Below are positions 9,208 through 17,956 of a stretch of 64,000 bases of DNA, piece after piece (position 1 is the first letter of the stretch; every line of letters starts with the position of its first letter). Origin of the DNA: Pseudomonas sp. Bout1 (lineage in GTDB: Bacteria; Pseudomonadota; Gammaproteobacteria; Pseudomonadales; Pseudomonadaceae); assembly GCF_034314165.1 (NCBI RefSeq), contig NZ_JAVIWK010000001.1, positions 5,471,001-5,535,000 of the forward strand. The letters run 5' to 3'. The position numbers and the translations under genes were made by a program. Under the pieces are notes generated by a model. It had not been told where the DNA came from. It saw only the letters and a program-made list of their open reading frames with translations, and searched no databases.

Positions 9208-9588
9208 ATGTCCTCTCTGGCAATGAGCAGCACCGTAGAACAGCAGATCGTCCTTCACCAATTCACCCCACGCCACAGTGTGCAGGCGCGCCTGATGCTG
9301 GGCTGGAGCCGGGAAGACCTGGCCCGGGAAGCGGAGGTGGACGTGGACGCCCTCCAGCGTCTTGAAAGCCATGGCGATGTGGACGATGAGGTCCGCCTGA
9401 GTGTGGCGTTTCGTCTGGAGGCTGAAGGGCTGGTGTTTTTCCCGGGGTTTGCGCCGGGGTGGGGGATGAGTGTGCGTGGTGGCGCCAGCGCCGCAGCACA
9501 ACCCACTCCTAAAGGGATCATCTCCCGGTTTCTGGATTCAACAGCGGCATCGATTGATCCAACAATACCTCAGCCCAATGGTGCGTAG
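9208..9588 (+). CDS. Small XRE-like HTH regulator, probably SOS-controlled
   Basis: 126 aa. Residues about 25-65 form a Cro/CI-type helix-turn-helix (RLMLGWSREDLAREAEVDV, then ALQRLESHGDV). A GLVFFPGF segment follows, then GWGMSVRGG, the glycine-ended beta motif that closes many small XRE regulators. The last 35 residues are low complexity. ATG 9208 has GGAG eight bases upstream. A perfect LexA-type box lies at 9154-9169, so the gene is probably repressed by LexA and induced by DNA damage. It has no operon partner; the next gene is on the other strand. What it regulates is unknown. Confidence 0.75.
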   Translation: MSSLAMSSTVEQQIVLHQFTPRHSVQARLMLGWSREDLAREAEVDVDALQRLESHGDVDDEVRLSVAFRLEAEGLVFFPGFAPGWGMSVRGGASAAAQPTPKGIISRFLDSTAASIDPTIPQPNGA

Positions 9589-9604
9589 CGTCCAGGCCCT
9601 GCAT

Positions 9605-10549
9605 TCATGCCTGCAGCTGCAACGCCCGGCGGATCATTTGTGGCGGCTGGCCAAACGCCCGTAAAAAGGCCCGACGCATGCGCTCCGGGTCACCGAAACC
9701 CGTCTCTCGGGCGACGACGTCGATGGAGTGGCTGCCAGACTCGAGCATCAGGCGCGCCGCTTCAATGCGCAGGTGTTCAACCGCCTTGGCCGGAGACTGA
9801 CCGGTTTCGGCGCGAAACAGCCGGCTGAACTGACGCGGGCTGAGGTGCGCCGCTTCGGCCAGTTGTTCTACCGAGAGGTCTTCACGCAAGTGCCCCTTGG
9901 CCCAGGCAAGGGCGGTTTGAACACGATCGGATTTGGGGTCCAGTTCCAGCAGCGCAGAAAACTGCGACTGGCCACCGGCACGGCGATGGTAGACCACCAG
10001 TTTTTTCGCCACATCGCGGGCCACTTCCACGCCCAGGTCATGCTCTACCAGGGCCAGGGCCAGATCGATGCAGGCGGTCATCCCCGCAGACGTCCACAGG
10101 GGACCATCGACGGTGAAGATCCGGTCTTCCTCCAGCTTCACATTGGGGTAGCGCTGGCGAAACGTCATGGCGTGGTACCAGTGGGTGGTTGCCTTGCGCC
10201 CCTCTAACAGCCCGGCCGAGGCCAGGTGGAACGAGCCGGTACAGGTCGACGTGACCCGACGCGATGCCGTCAACGACTCCTGCAAATAAGCCACCATGCC
10301 GGGTGTGGGCTCAAGTAATTCGTTGTCTCCCAGCACCACGATCGTGTCATAGGCCTGCTGCCCAAATGCCAGGCTATCAATGGCAAAGCCCATGGAGCTT
10401 TTAATCGGCCCACCCTGCTCCGACAGCAAGTCCACTCGGTAGAACGGATGCCCCACCACGAAGTTGGCAAATTCGAACACGCTGCTGGTGGACAGGCTGA
10501 GCACCTGGAAACCTTGAAACAGCAGAATACCGACGGACACCATGGCCAA
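9605..10549 (-). CDS. GlxA-family AraC regulator (DJ-1/PfpI domain plus HTH)
   Basis: 314 aa. Residues 1-170 form a DJ-1/PfpI-like class I amidotransferase fold (VGILLFQGFQVLSL, then STCTGSFHLASAGLLEGRKATTHW). The Cys in the TCTGSF elbow is at the usual nucleophile position, although these domains generally act as sensors. Residues about 210-314 carry the AraC HTH pair (VEQLAEAAHLSPRQFSRLFRAE, then IDVVARETGFGDPERMRRAF). The start is ATG 10549, with a second ATG two codons on. It is divergent from an SDR gene at 10659, its most likely target. Confidence 0.9.
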   Translation of the reverse strand: MAMVSVGILLFQGFQVLSLSTSSVFEFANFVVGHPFYRVDLLSEQGGPIKSSMGFAIDSLAFGQQAYDTIVVLGDNELLEPTPGMVAYLQESLTASRRVTSTCTGSFHLASAGLLEGRKATTHWYHAMTFRQRYPNVKLEEDRIFTVDGPLWTSAGMTACIDLALALVEHDLGVEVARDVAKKLVVYHRRAGGQSQFSALLELDPKSDRVQTALAWAKGHLREDLSVEQLAEAAHLSPRQFSRLFRAETGQSPAKAVEHLRIEAARLMLESGSHSIDVVARETGFGDPERMRRAFLRAFGQPPQMIRRALQLQA

Positions 10550-10658
10550 ACCTCATGTCTTTAAAAGAGGGATATATGACATTGCGGCCACCACATTACA
10601 CCCATAATCTTGGTTGCAACAAGGCCGATCCTTTGCCCGGCCATTTGGAGCAACTGCC

Positions 10659-11453
10659 ATGTCACAACACAAAGGTTATGCCCTGATCACCGGCGCCTCG
10701 TCGGGAATAGGCGCGGTGTATGCCGACCGCCTGGCGCACGCGGGCTACGATTTGATCCTGGTGGCCCGCAATCAGCACCGCCTGGAGCAACTGGCAACTC
10801 GCTTGAAGGCCAGCACCCAGCGTGACGTTGAAGTGGTTGCAGCCGACCTCAATCTGCCAGCCGACCTGGCGCGCATCGCCCAGCTCGTGCAAAAAGACAA
10901 CCGCATCAGCCTGCTGGTAAATAACGCCGGGGTGGGGGCCACGGCGTCGCTGCTGGAGTCGGATGCCGACAAAATGGACGCGATGATCCTGCTTAACGTA
11001 CTGGCGTTGACTCGCCTGGCCAAGGCGGCGGCAACCAATTTTGTGGCTCAGGGTCGCGGTACGATTATCAACATTGGCTCGATTGTCGCCCTCGCTCCCA
11101 AAGTGCTCAACGGTGTATATGGCGGTACCAAGGCCTTCGTGCAGGCGTTCAGCGAATCGTTGCAGCATGAACTGAGCGACAAGGGCGTGGTGGTGCAGGT
11201 GGTGCTGCCAGGCGCCACTGCCACGGAGTTCTGGGACATTGCCGGCCTGCCCGTGAACAACCTGCCCGAAACCATGGTAATGACCACCGAAAACCTGGTG
11301 GACGCCGCCCTGGCGGGCCTGGCCTTGGGGGAAACCGTGACGATCCCGTCACTTCCAGACAGTACTGATTGGGCTGACTACGAAAGCGCGCGGCTGGCCC
11401 TCGGTCCGAACCTGTCGCACCGTGAACCTGCCGCTCGTTATGGGCTGAAGTGA
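10659..11453 (+). CDS. Short-chain dehydrogenase/reductase
   Basis: 264 aa classical SDR. The NAD(P)-binding TGASSGIG is near residue 11, NNAG near 90, the catalytic Ser in NIGSIVALAP, and Y-x3-K in VYGGTKAF near 157-161. ARNQHRLEQL at the end of beta-2 contains an Arg, suggesting NADP preference. ATG 10659 has TTGGAG about ten bases upstream. It is divergent from the GlxA-type regulator, with 109 bases between starts. The substrate is unknown. Confidence 0.9.
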   Translation: MSQHKGYALITGASSGIGAVYADRLAHAGYDLILVARNQHRLEQLATRLKASTQRDVEVVAADLNLPADLARIAQLVQKDNRISLLVNNAGVGATASLLESDADKMDAMILLNVLALTRLAKAAATNFVAQGRGTIINIGSIVALAPKVLNGVYGGTKAFVQAFSESLQHELSDKGVVVQVVLPGATATEFWDIAGLPVNNLPETMVMTTENLVDAALAGLALGETVTIPSLPDSTDWADYESARLALGPNLSHREPAARYGLK

Positions 11454-11459
11454 TACGGA

Positions 11460-13019
11460 TTAGCGCAGGCCAGCCATAAATGCAGGCTTCCTGATTGCCT
11501 GGGAGGCCTGCTCATACCCGTAGGCGACCGAAAGCAACGTAGGCTCGCTCAAGCTCGCGCCATAAAAGTGAACCGCGGTCGGCATACCGTCATCATCCAT
11601 GCCCGATGGCACGGATATACCGGGGTAACCGGCTGCCGCGCCGTAGTAGTAACTGTGCGAGAGGAAGTTCGACACGATGGCGTCGAGCTTGTGTTCGGTC
11701 AGTGGTGTGTTGATGGTGCCCTTGAAGATCGGGCCAATGTCAGCCCACAATTCTTCCCGCACGTGTTCGCTGACATCAAGGTCTCTAATCATGGTGAGAA
11801 GCCTTTGGTCGGGAACACCTGGGCCGTTGTTGCGCTCATTGAAGTCAATCAGCTCAGACAGCGATTTCACCGCAAGCCCCTCGCGCCCGGCGAGGTAATC
11901 CTCGAGCTTTTGCTGCACATCCGCGTACAGGGCCAGCCCATAACTGTCATAGGTGTCGTCCGACAAACCCTCGGCCAACCGCCCTACGGGCACCATTGTT
12001 GCGCCTTTGGCCTGCAGCAACTGGATAGCGTCTTCAAAGTGCTGACGGTCTGCTCTTTTAGCCGGGTCGCTGGCGTCATCAGCCGATAACTCGGGCAACG
12101 GCGTGTAGCCAATGCGTTTGCCCACCAGGGAATCAGGCCCGAGCCCAACGGTGTAGAGGTTCGTCTGGGTCATGGCATTGAGTGCTTGCGCAGCGTCACG
12201 CACGTTTCGGGTAAAGGTGCCCACGGTGTCCTGGCGTGAACTCGTCATCACCCCTTCAGTACTCACCAGGCCTTCGGTGGGCTTGAAACCAACGACACCG
12301 TTATAGGCCGCCGGTGTAATGATCGAGCCGTTGGTTTCGACGCCCAGTGCCAAGGGCACAATCCCTTGGGCGACTGCTACCGCCGAACCGGTACTGGAAC
12401 CCGCCGCCTGGCCACTTAACCGATGAGGGTTGAGTGTTTGACCGCCCCTGGAACTCCACCCGTCAAGCGGCGTGTCCGAGCGAAAGTTGGATAACTCGCT
12501 CATGTTGGTTTTTCCAATAATCACCACGCCGGCCTTCAGCAGGTTGTCCACCACCTTGGCATTCTTTGACGCGGGCCTGCCCACCAGCGCCATTGAGCCA
12601 CCACTGGTCTGCATCTTGTCGCCCGTTTCGAACACATCTTTAAGCGCTATCGGAACGCCGTGCAGGGGCCCGCGCACTTTGCCTTCGGCACGTTCCTGAT
12701 CCAGTTCACGGGCTTTTTCACGAGCGTCAGGGTTGATTTCAATGAACGCATTAGCGCCCTGCAAACCCTTGTCCATGTTAGCGATCAGTTTCAGCGAATC
12801 CCGCACCACCGAGCCCGAATTGGCACCATTGGGCCGGTTCATGTCCGCCGCCAGGTCCTCGGCGCTCCTATAGGCCTGCGGCGGGTTTGTCACCGCATCG
12901 AAAAGGCCGGCTCCCCATCCCGCCCCCACACTGGGTCCTATCATAAATGCCCCTAACCGTCTGAATATTGGAGATACCGGACGATATCCTCGGTTAAGTC
13001 TAAGAAGCGGATCATTCAA
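11460..13019 (-). CDS. Amidase signature family hydrolase
   Basis: 519 aa. The Ser-cisSer-Lys triad can be placed: Lys in HGVPIALKDVFET near residue 127, cis-Ser in SGQAAGSSTGSAVAVA, and the nucleophile Ser in GVETNGSIITPAAYNG. These enzymes hydrolyse linear amides to acid plus ammonia or amine. Residues 1-40 look only mildly hydrophobic (GAFMIGPSVGAGWGAGLF) and may be an uncleaved anchor or part of the fold. It is followed downstream by the SDR on the other strand, and upstream lies a decayed second amidase gene on the same strand (13059-13892), suggesting an old duplication. Confidence 0.9.
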   Translation of the reverse strand: MNDPLLRLNRGYRPVSPIFRRLGAFMIGPSVGAGWGAGLFDAVTNPPQAYRSAEDLAADMNRPNGANSGSVVRDSLKLIANMDKGLQGANAFIEINPDAREKARELDQERAEGKVRGPLHGVPIALKDVFETGDKMQTSGGSMALVGRPASKNAKVVDNLLKAGVVIIGKTNMSELSNFRSDTPLDGWSSRGGQTLNPHRLSGQAAGSSTGSAVAVAQGIVPLALGVETNGSIITPAAYNGVVGFKPTEGLVSTEGVMTSSRQDTVGTFTRNVRDAAQALNAMTQTNLYTVGLGPDSLVGKRIGYTPLPELSADDASDPAKRADRQHFEDAIQLLQAKGATMVPVGRLAEGLSDDTYDSYGLALYADVQQKLEDYLAGREGLAVKSLSELIDFNERNNGPGVPDQRLLTMIRDLDVSEHVREELWADIGPIFKGTINTPLTEHKLDAIVSNFLSHSYYYGAAAGYPGISVPSGMDDDGMPTAVHFYGASLSEPTLLSVAYGYEQASQAIRKPAFMAGLR

Positions 13020-13058
13020 TGACTCGGGGTTAGTTCTTGCAGGCGCGTACGATCAATC

Positions 13059-13892
13059 TCACGGTGGAGTAGGCATTTGAAGGTGCCCTAAAACATTGCG
13101 GCAGCCCAGCACCAGCGCCGCCAGACGCTCTGCGGACCAATGCGCACCATAGAACCAGATAACCGTTGAAACCCCATCGGCGCCCATGCCAACCGGCACA
13201 CGAAAGCTTGGGTTGCCTGCCGTGGATGCTTGATGAAAGGCGGTACTTTGGGCATCGGACACCAACCCATCCAGCCGATTTTCCGCGACCCGGTCGTTAA
13301 TCTCGTTGCTCGAATCCAGGGTGAAATGACGGGCGTTATCCGTGACAAGCGCCTGCACCGGCACTAGCTCCGCACCGGCCATGCGCAGTGCGTTGAGTAC
13401 GCGGGCAAACTGCGCGCTGTGCTGGATCGTTTCCCGAACACCACCGGCAACACACTCGCAGGCAAACCCGATACGGCTGCCTGCCAACGACAGTGTGCTT
13501 CTCCATTGCCCCGCATCAGCGACCGGCGGGACCTGCACCATCACCGGCCCCTCGGGGTCAACGCCGTTGAGCGCGATCAGTGATAACGAGGGGTCGCGTA
13601 CGGTACGCATCATTGGGCCGGGCATCTCGAACCTGGGCCCATAACCGTTGATGGCACCAAACTCAAGGCTGCCTGAGTACGCAGCAGAATTTACGATTGC
13701 ACCGTCGGCGTCGCTACCAAATACCACGCCCTTGCTGACTGTTGGGGCACAAGGCAGAGGAACAGAACTGTCCCCCAAGACTGATTGTTTGAACAGGCAC
13801 GGCGCGCCCGACGCTGTGACCTTCCGACTCTTTTCGTCCATACGCTCCCACGCCTCGAAACAGATTTTCGAAGAATGATTGCATCCTTTCAC
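13059..13892 (-). pseudogene. Decayed amidase paralogue with internal deletion and no nucleophile
   Basis: An open frame of 277 codons from GTG 13892; ATG 13841, with GGGAG just upstream, is an alternative start. It aligns with the amidase at 11460-13019 only in blocks. SGAPCLFKQ matches the catalytic-Lys block HGVPIALKD, but only about 20-30 residues separate it from GSDADGAIVNSAAYSG, which matches GVETNGSIITPAAYNG. The full-length neighbour has about 100 residues between them. The nucleophile Ser is replaced by Ala (DADGAI for ETNGSI). The C-terminal half (NRLDGLVSDAQS, then GNPSFRVPVGMGADGVSTVIWFYGAHWS) is still recognisable. The frame is intact, so it is either a pseudogene without a frameshift yet or a non-catalytic amidase-fold protein. 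Confidence 0.7.
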
Positions 13893-13954
13893 CGCAACTG
13901 ATGTAGGACAGAAACGCCTTGCAACTCAGCGCCGGGGTTGCAGCTAAATAGCTA

Positions 13955-15013
13955 TCACCCGCCGACGTGCTGCTCGTTACCGGCATGCTCCACTTCCAGC
14001 CACCAGGCGTGCCCGCGCTCCGGTTGATTGAGCATGAAGGCCTGCCCCATCGCCGGCGTAGTGATCGATACATTGCGCTCCCACGCCAACGCCATGATGC
14101 GGTCGAAGGGTTCGTGCCACGCGTGAAACGCCAGGTCGAACGTGCCGTTGTGGATAGGCAGCAGCCAGCGCCCCTTCAAGTCGACGTGCGCTTGCAGGGT
14201 TTCTTCCGGTTGCATGTGAACGTGAGGCCAATCGACGTTGTAAGCACCGGTTTCCATCAGGGTCAGGTCGAACGGACCATACTGTTCGCCGATACGCTTG
14301 AAGCCTTCGAAATAGCCGGTATCACCGCTGAAAAAAATCCGCCGTGCACCGTCGATCATCACCCACGAGCACCACAGCGTCTGGTTGCCATCGAACAGGC
14401 CACGCCCGGAAAAATGCTGGGCCGGGGTTGAGACAAACCGAATGCCGTCGACTTCAGTGCCCTGCCACCAATCCAGCTGCCGCACCTTGCTGGCGTCCAC
14501 GCCCCACTTCACCAACGTATCGCCCACGCCCAGCGGCGCGAGAAAGTAGCGGGTCTTGTCCGCCAGTTGCACCACCGCCTTGTGGTCCAGGTGGTCGTAG
14601 TGATTGTGGGAAAGGATCACCGCCTCGATCGGCGGCAGGTCCTCAAGGCTGATGGGCGGCTGGTGGAAACGCTTGGGGCCGGCCCAACTGAACGGCGATG
14701 CGCGTTCGGCGAACACCGGGTCGGTCAACCAGAACTTGCCGCGCATTTTCAGCAGCACCGTGGAATGCCCGAGACGAAAAACGCTGTGGTCGGGGGCGGC
14801 AAACAGTTGTTCGCGCGTCAGCGGCTGCACCGGGATCTCACCCATTGGCCGCGTGCTGCGGGGCTTCTGGAAGAGCATCTTCCACATGATGCCCAGGGTC
14901 TTGCCGAAGCCGCCATGCTGGATGGGCTGTTGATTGGTGAAGTGACCTTGCTGCTGTTCTGAAGACTTGGGCGCTGTAGAAGAACTGTCGAGACGGGTTG
15001 AGATCGTGGCCAT
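13955..15013 (-). CDS. Metallo-beta-lactamase-fold hydrolase (NAPE-PLD/RomA-like)
   Basis: 352 aa. The metal-binding motif H-x-H-x-D-H is SHNHYDHLDH near residue 135, and the later ligands are visible as GDTGYFEGF and PIHNGTF. The layout (FRLGHSTVLLKMRGKFWLTDPVF, then WWQGTEVDG) matches the NAPE-hydrolysing phospholipase D-like/RomA branch. No clear signal peptide: the first 40 residues are polar, with KTLGIMWKMLFQKP after them. It is divergent from a TetR gene at 15138, with a palindrome in the 124-base gap, so it is probably repressed by that TetR protein. The substrate is unknown. Confidence 0.88.
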   Translation of the reverse strand: MATISTRLDSSSTAPKSSEQQQGHFTNQQPIQHGGFGKTLGIMWKMLFQKPRSTRPMGEIPVQPLTREQLFAAPDHSVFRLGHSTVLLKMRGKFWLTDPVFAERASPFSWAGPKRFHQPPISLEDLPPIEAVILSHNHYDHLDHKAVVQLADKTRYFLAPLGVGDTLVKWGVDASKVRQLDWWQGTEVDGIRFVSTPAQHFSGRGLFDGNQTLWCSWVMIDGARRIFFSGDTGYFEGFKRIGEQYGPFDLTLMETGAYNVDWPHVHMQPEETLQAHVDLKGRWLLPIHNGTFDLAFHAWHEPFDRIMALAWERNVSITTPAMGQAFMLNQPERGHAWWLEVEHAGNEQHVGG

Positions 15014-15046
15014 TACCGAGGAACTCCTGCAGACTGCTCAAAAAAT

Positions 15047-15062
15047 TACACTGCACAGTGTA
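15047..15062. promoter_or_regulatory. Palindromic operator for the divergent TetR gene
   Basis: TACACTG-CA-CAGTGTA is a perfect 7+7 palindrome in the gap between the MBL hydrolase and TetR starts. A second, weaker site AAACTACcgaGTGTAAGTTT lies at 15095-15114 and shares the AAACT/GTGTA half-site words. Two sites in a divergent gap fit TetR control of both genes. Confidence 0.65.
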
Positions 15063-15137
15063 GTTTCTAGATTGCAACAAAACCGGGAGCAAGTAAACTA
15101 CCGAGTGTAAGTTTCCCCTCAGAGCCGAAATCGCCCC

Positions 15138-15758
15138 ATGACTGCACCTCAGCGCCTCACCGACCGTAAACGCGAAGCCATCGTGGCAGCCGCCATCACC
15201 GAGTTTCGCGACAACGGTTTCGAGGTCACCAGCATGGACAAGATCGCCGCCACCGCAGGCGTTTCCAAGCGTACGGTGTACAACCACTTCCCCAGCAAGG
15301 AAGAACTGTTTGCTGAAATCCTGCACCAGTTGTGGGCCAGCAGCGTCGCGCAACTGGACGTCAGCTACGCCAGCGACCGCCCGCTGCGCGAGCAACTGCG
15401 CGGGTTGCTGCAGGCCAAGATGACGATGATGTCGGACGCCAACTTCCTCGACCTGGCCCGTGTGGCGATCGCCGCCACCATCCACTCGCCGGACCGCGCC
15501 CAAGACATGGTCAACCGCCTGAGCAAACGCGAAGAAGGCTTCACCCAATGGGTGCGCGCCGCCCAGGACGACGGCCGACTGAGCTGCACCGACCCATGCT
15601 TCGCCGCCCACCAAGTGCAAAGCCTGCTCAAGGCCTTTGCCTTCTGGCCCCAGATCACCCTCGGCCAGCCGACCCTGGACGCCGATGCCCAAGCGAACGT
15701 CATTGAGTCGGCCATCGACCTGTTCCTGGCAGGCTATGAGGTCGTGCCGCAACACTGA
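15138..15758 (+). CDS. TetR-family transcriptional regulator
   Basis: 206 aa. The N-terminal TetR HTH is clear at residues about 10-55: REAIVAAAITEFRDNGFEVT, then MDKIAATAGVSKRTVYNHF and PSKEELFAEIL. The C-terminal helical part matches the AefR-like TetR C-terminal type (DAQANVIESAIDLFLAGYEV). It is divergent from the MBL-fold hydrolase gene, with operator-like palindromes between them. It likely represses itself and the hydrolase, released by an unknown ligand. Confidence 0.92.
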   Translation: MTAPQRLTDRKREAIVAAAITEFRDNGFEVTSMDKIAATAGVSKRTVYNHFPSKEELFAEILHQLWASSVAQLDVSYASDRPLREQLRGLLQAKMTMMSDANFLDLARVAIAATIHSPDRAQDMVNRLSKREEGFTQWVRAAQDDGRLSCTDPCFAAHQVQSLLKAFAFWPQITLGQPTLDADAQANVIESAIDLFLAGYEVVPQH

Positions 15759-15945
15759 CCTGTTGCAGGAACGACATCCAAGGTCGTTTTTGTCTGATTC
15801 GCCACGTGTCCTTTGCAAATGGCCTCGAAGGACACTGATTATTCCTACGCGAATAACTGACAATATTCACACGTATTATCCGCCCAGTGGTTTTCTCGAT
15901 CACGTGTGCCGTCGCACCTGCAAAAAAGAATCGACCCAGGAATCT

Positions 15946-17004
15946 ATGGAAAACCAACGAGGCAAAGGGCTGTCATTTGCCAGGCGTATCTACAGGCCAA
16001 GGATCATCGGCCTGGGCATCGGCTGCATCAGCGTCACCGCGGCGCTTTACCCGCTGCAAATGCCAGGCTGGGTCTGGGCGTTGCTGCTGTTCAATGGTTT
16101 TGGCTGGGCCCACCTGGCGTACCAACTCTCGACCCGCTCCAACTTCCCCTACAAGGCTGAACGGCGAAACCTGCTGTACGACTCGTTGCTTGGCGGGTTC
16201 TGGGCGGCTACCACTCAGTTCACGCCTCTCACGGCCGTGACCATCCTGTCGATGATGACCATGAACAACGTCGCCGCTGGCGGCAAACGCCTGTTCCTGC
16301 ATGGCATCGTGGCGCAATTGGTGGGAGTCGGCGTGTCATGGCTGTTGTTCGGGGTCACGTTCAACCCCGACGTCAGCCTGGTCCAGGTCTACGCCTGCCT
16401 GCCGATGCTGACTTTGTACCCGATGGCGCTGGGCATGGTCTGCTACCGCCTGGCGATCAAACTGTCGGAGCACAAGCGCGCCCTGAGTGCCCTGAGCCGC
16501 ACCGACAGCCTCACCGGCCTGCTCAATCACGGTTCGTGGAAAGACCTGCTGCACCTGAAATTTCACAAGTGCCAGCAGCAACACGTCCATGCCACCATCG
16601 CACTGATCGATATCGACCACTTCAAGCAGATCAACGACCGCTACGGGCACATCATCGGTGACCAGGTGCTGCGCCAACTGAGCCTGGAGCTGCGGCGCAA
16701 CCTGCGGGAAAACGACCTGGCCGGGCGTTACGGCGGCGACGAGTTCTGTGTGATTCTTCCGGACATGCCCCTGGAACAGGCCGCGCAAGTCATGGAGCGT
16801 ATGCGCGAGGTATTCAACAACCACCGTAACCCGCAAATCCCCGAGCTGCGGGTCAGCCTGAGCATCGGCCTGGCCTCGTTCCAGAGCGCCTTCACCGACG
16901 CGGCCATGTGGCTCAACGCAGCGGACCGCGCGCTGTACGCGGCCAAGGACACCGGCCGCAACCGGGTCAATATCAGCGACTACGGGGTAGCCCATAGCGC
17001 CTGA
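15946..17004 (+). CDS. Diguanylate cyclase, MASE2-GGDEF
   Basis: 352 aa from ATG 15946 (AGGAATCT upstream). The N-terminal 170 residues hold about five to six membrane helices with MASE2-like features (YPLQMPGWVWALLLFNGFGWAHLAYQ region; RRNLLYDSLLGGFWAA). The C-terminal GGDEF domain begins SRTDSLTGLLNHGSW and has the active-site RYGGDEFCVIL. An allosteric I-site RxxD (REND) sits five residues before GGDEF, so product inhibition is expected. It makes c-di-GMP from two GTP at the inner membrane. Overall it resembles AdrA/DgcC-type cyclases. A truncated chemoreceptor gene follows 75 bases downstream on the same strand. Confidence 0.93.
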   Translation: MENQRGKGLSFARRIYRPRIIGLGIGCISVTAALYPLQMPGWVWALLLFNGFGWAHLAYQLSTRSNFPYKAERRNLLYDSLLGGFWAATTQFTPLTAVTILSMMTMNNVAAGGKRLFLHGIVAQLVGVGVSWLLFGVTFNPDVSLVQVYACLPMLTLYPMALGMVCYRLAIKLSEHKRALSALSRTDSLTGLLNHGSWKDLLHLKFHKCQQQHVHATIALIDIDHFKQINDRYGHIIGDQVLRQLSLELRRNLRENDLAGRYGGDEFCVILPDMPLEQAAQVMERMREVFNNHRNPQIPELRVSLSIGLASFQSAFTDAAMWLNAADRALYAAKDTGRNRVNISDYGVAHSA

Positions 17005-17079
17005 ATCCTGCCGGCTGCACCTCGTCTGTATTAAACGCGACCGTCGGTCCTACGGGCCAACGATAATTTTCTCAAGGCC

Positions 17080-17877
17080 ATGGGCTATAACGCCGACCAA
17101 GTCGTGAGCCAGTCCCACCGCCTGTTTTGCACCCCCGCATTCACCCGCAGCGCCGAGTACGGTCAGCTGTGGACGCAGCTGCGCAACGGCAAATTCCAAT
17201 CGGGCACCTTCGAGCGGGTGACCAGCAGCGGCCAGCCAATCTGGCTGGAAGCCAGCTACAACCCGGTGTACGACGCCAGCGGGCGCCTGTGCAAGGTGGT
17301 CAAATACGCCTCCGACGTCACTGCCATGGTGGAGAAACACGCCGGCGACGCGCACAGCGCCACCCAGGCCTATCACTTCTCCCTGCAAACCCGGGACATC
17401 GTCGAAAAAGGCGCCGAGGTGATCCAGCAAGCCGCCACGGGCATGCGTGAGATTGCTACCAATATCGACGGTTCTTGCGCGCTGATCGCCAAGTTGGGCG
17501 AGCGTTCGCAGCAGATCACCGCCATCGTCAACACCATCCGCGCGATTGCCGACCAGACCAACCTGCTGGCCTTGAATGCTGCCATCGAAGCCGCGCGAGC
17601 AGGTGAACAGGGGCGCGGGTTTGCGGTGGTGGCCGATGAAGTGCGGCAGTTGGCGGCACGCACCAGCGGCTCAACGGCAGAAATTTCCTCGATGATCGAG
17701 ATGATCCAGGCCGAAACCCTCCTGGCCATCGACAGCATGGACGGCACTCGCGACCGCGCTGCCCAGGGCGTGGAGCTGGCCGACCAGGCCGGCACGGTCA
17801 TCCTGCAGATTCGCGCAGGCGCCAGCGAGGCAGTACAGGCCGACAGTGCGTTTGCCAATGAGCAGCGCAACAGGTAA
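17080..17877 (+). pseudogene. 5'-truncated PAS chemoreceptor (Aer/BdlA-like)
   Basis: 265 aa from ATG 17080. Homology to a PAS core begins already at codon 17047 ([14 protein letters not shown]), but in-frame TAA 17032 blocks any longer start and the first part of the PAS fold is missing. The rest reads [22 protein letters not shown], shown here as FERVTSS and [14 protein letters not shown], then the MCP signalling hairpin [20 protein letters not shown] with [19 protein letters not shown]. The C-terminus is close in length to that of the BdlA-like receptor at 50584-51903. No transmembrane helices. The start has only AAGG three bases upstream. It is either a remnant or a soluble signalling fragment; its place after a diguanylate cyclase gene suggests a deletion joined them. 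Confidence 0.7.
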
Positions 17878-17956
17878 GCGACAGGCTTCTTCATGTGCCT
17901 GGTCGAGGGCTCGGTCTATAGTGGTGCCTGTCTTACGCCACGGACTCGAGCCCGCC

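Noticed and set aside
14838..15863. A 341-codon minus-strand frame across the TetR gene
   Set aside because: It is the shadow of the TetR coding strand and would run into the MBL hydrolase gene out of frame; no domain content.
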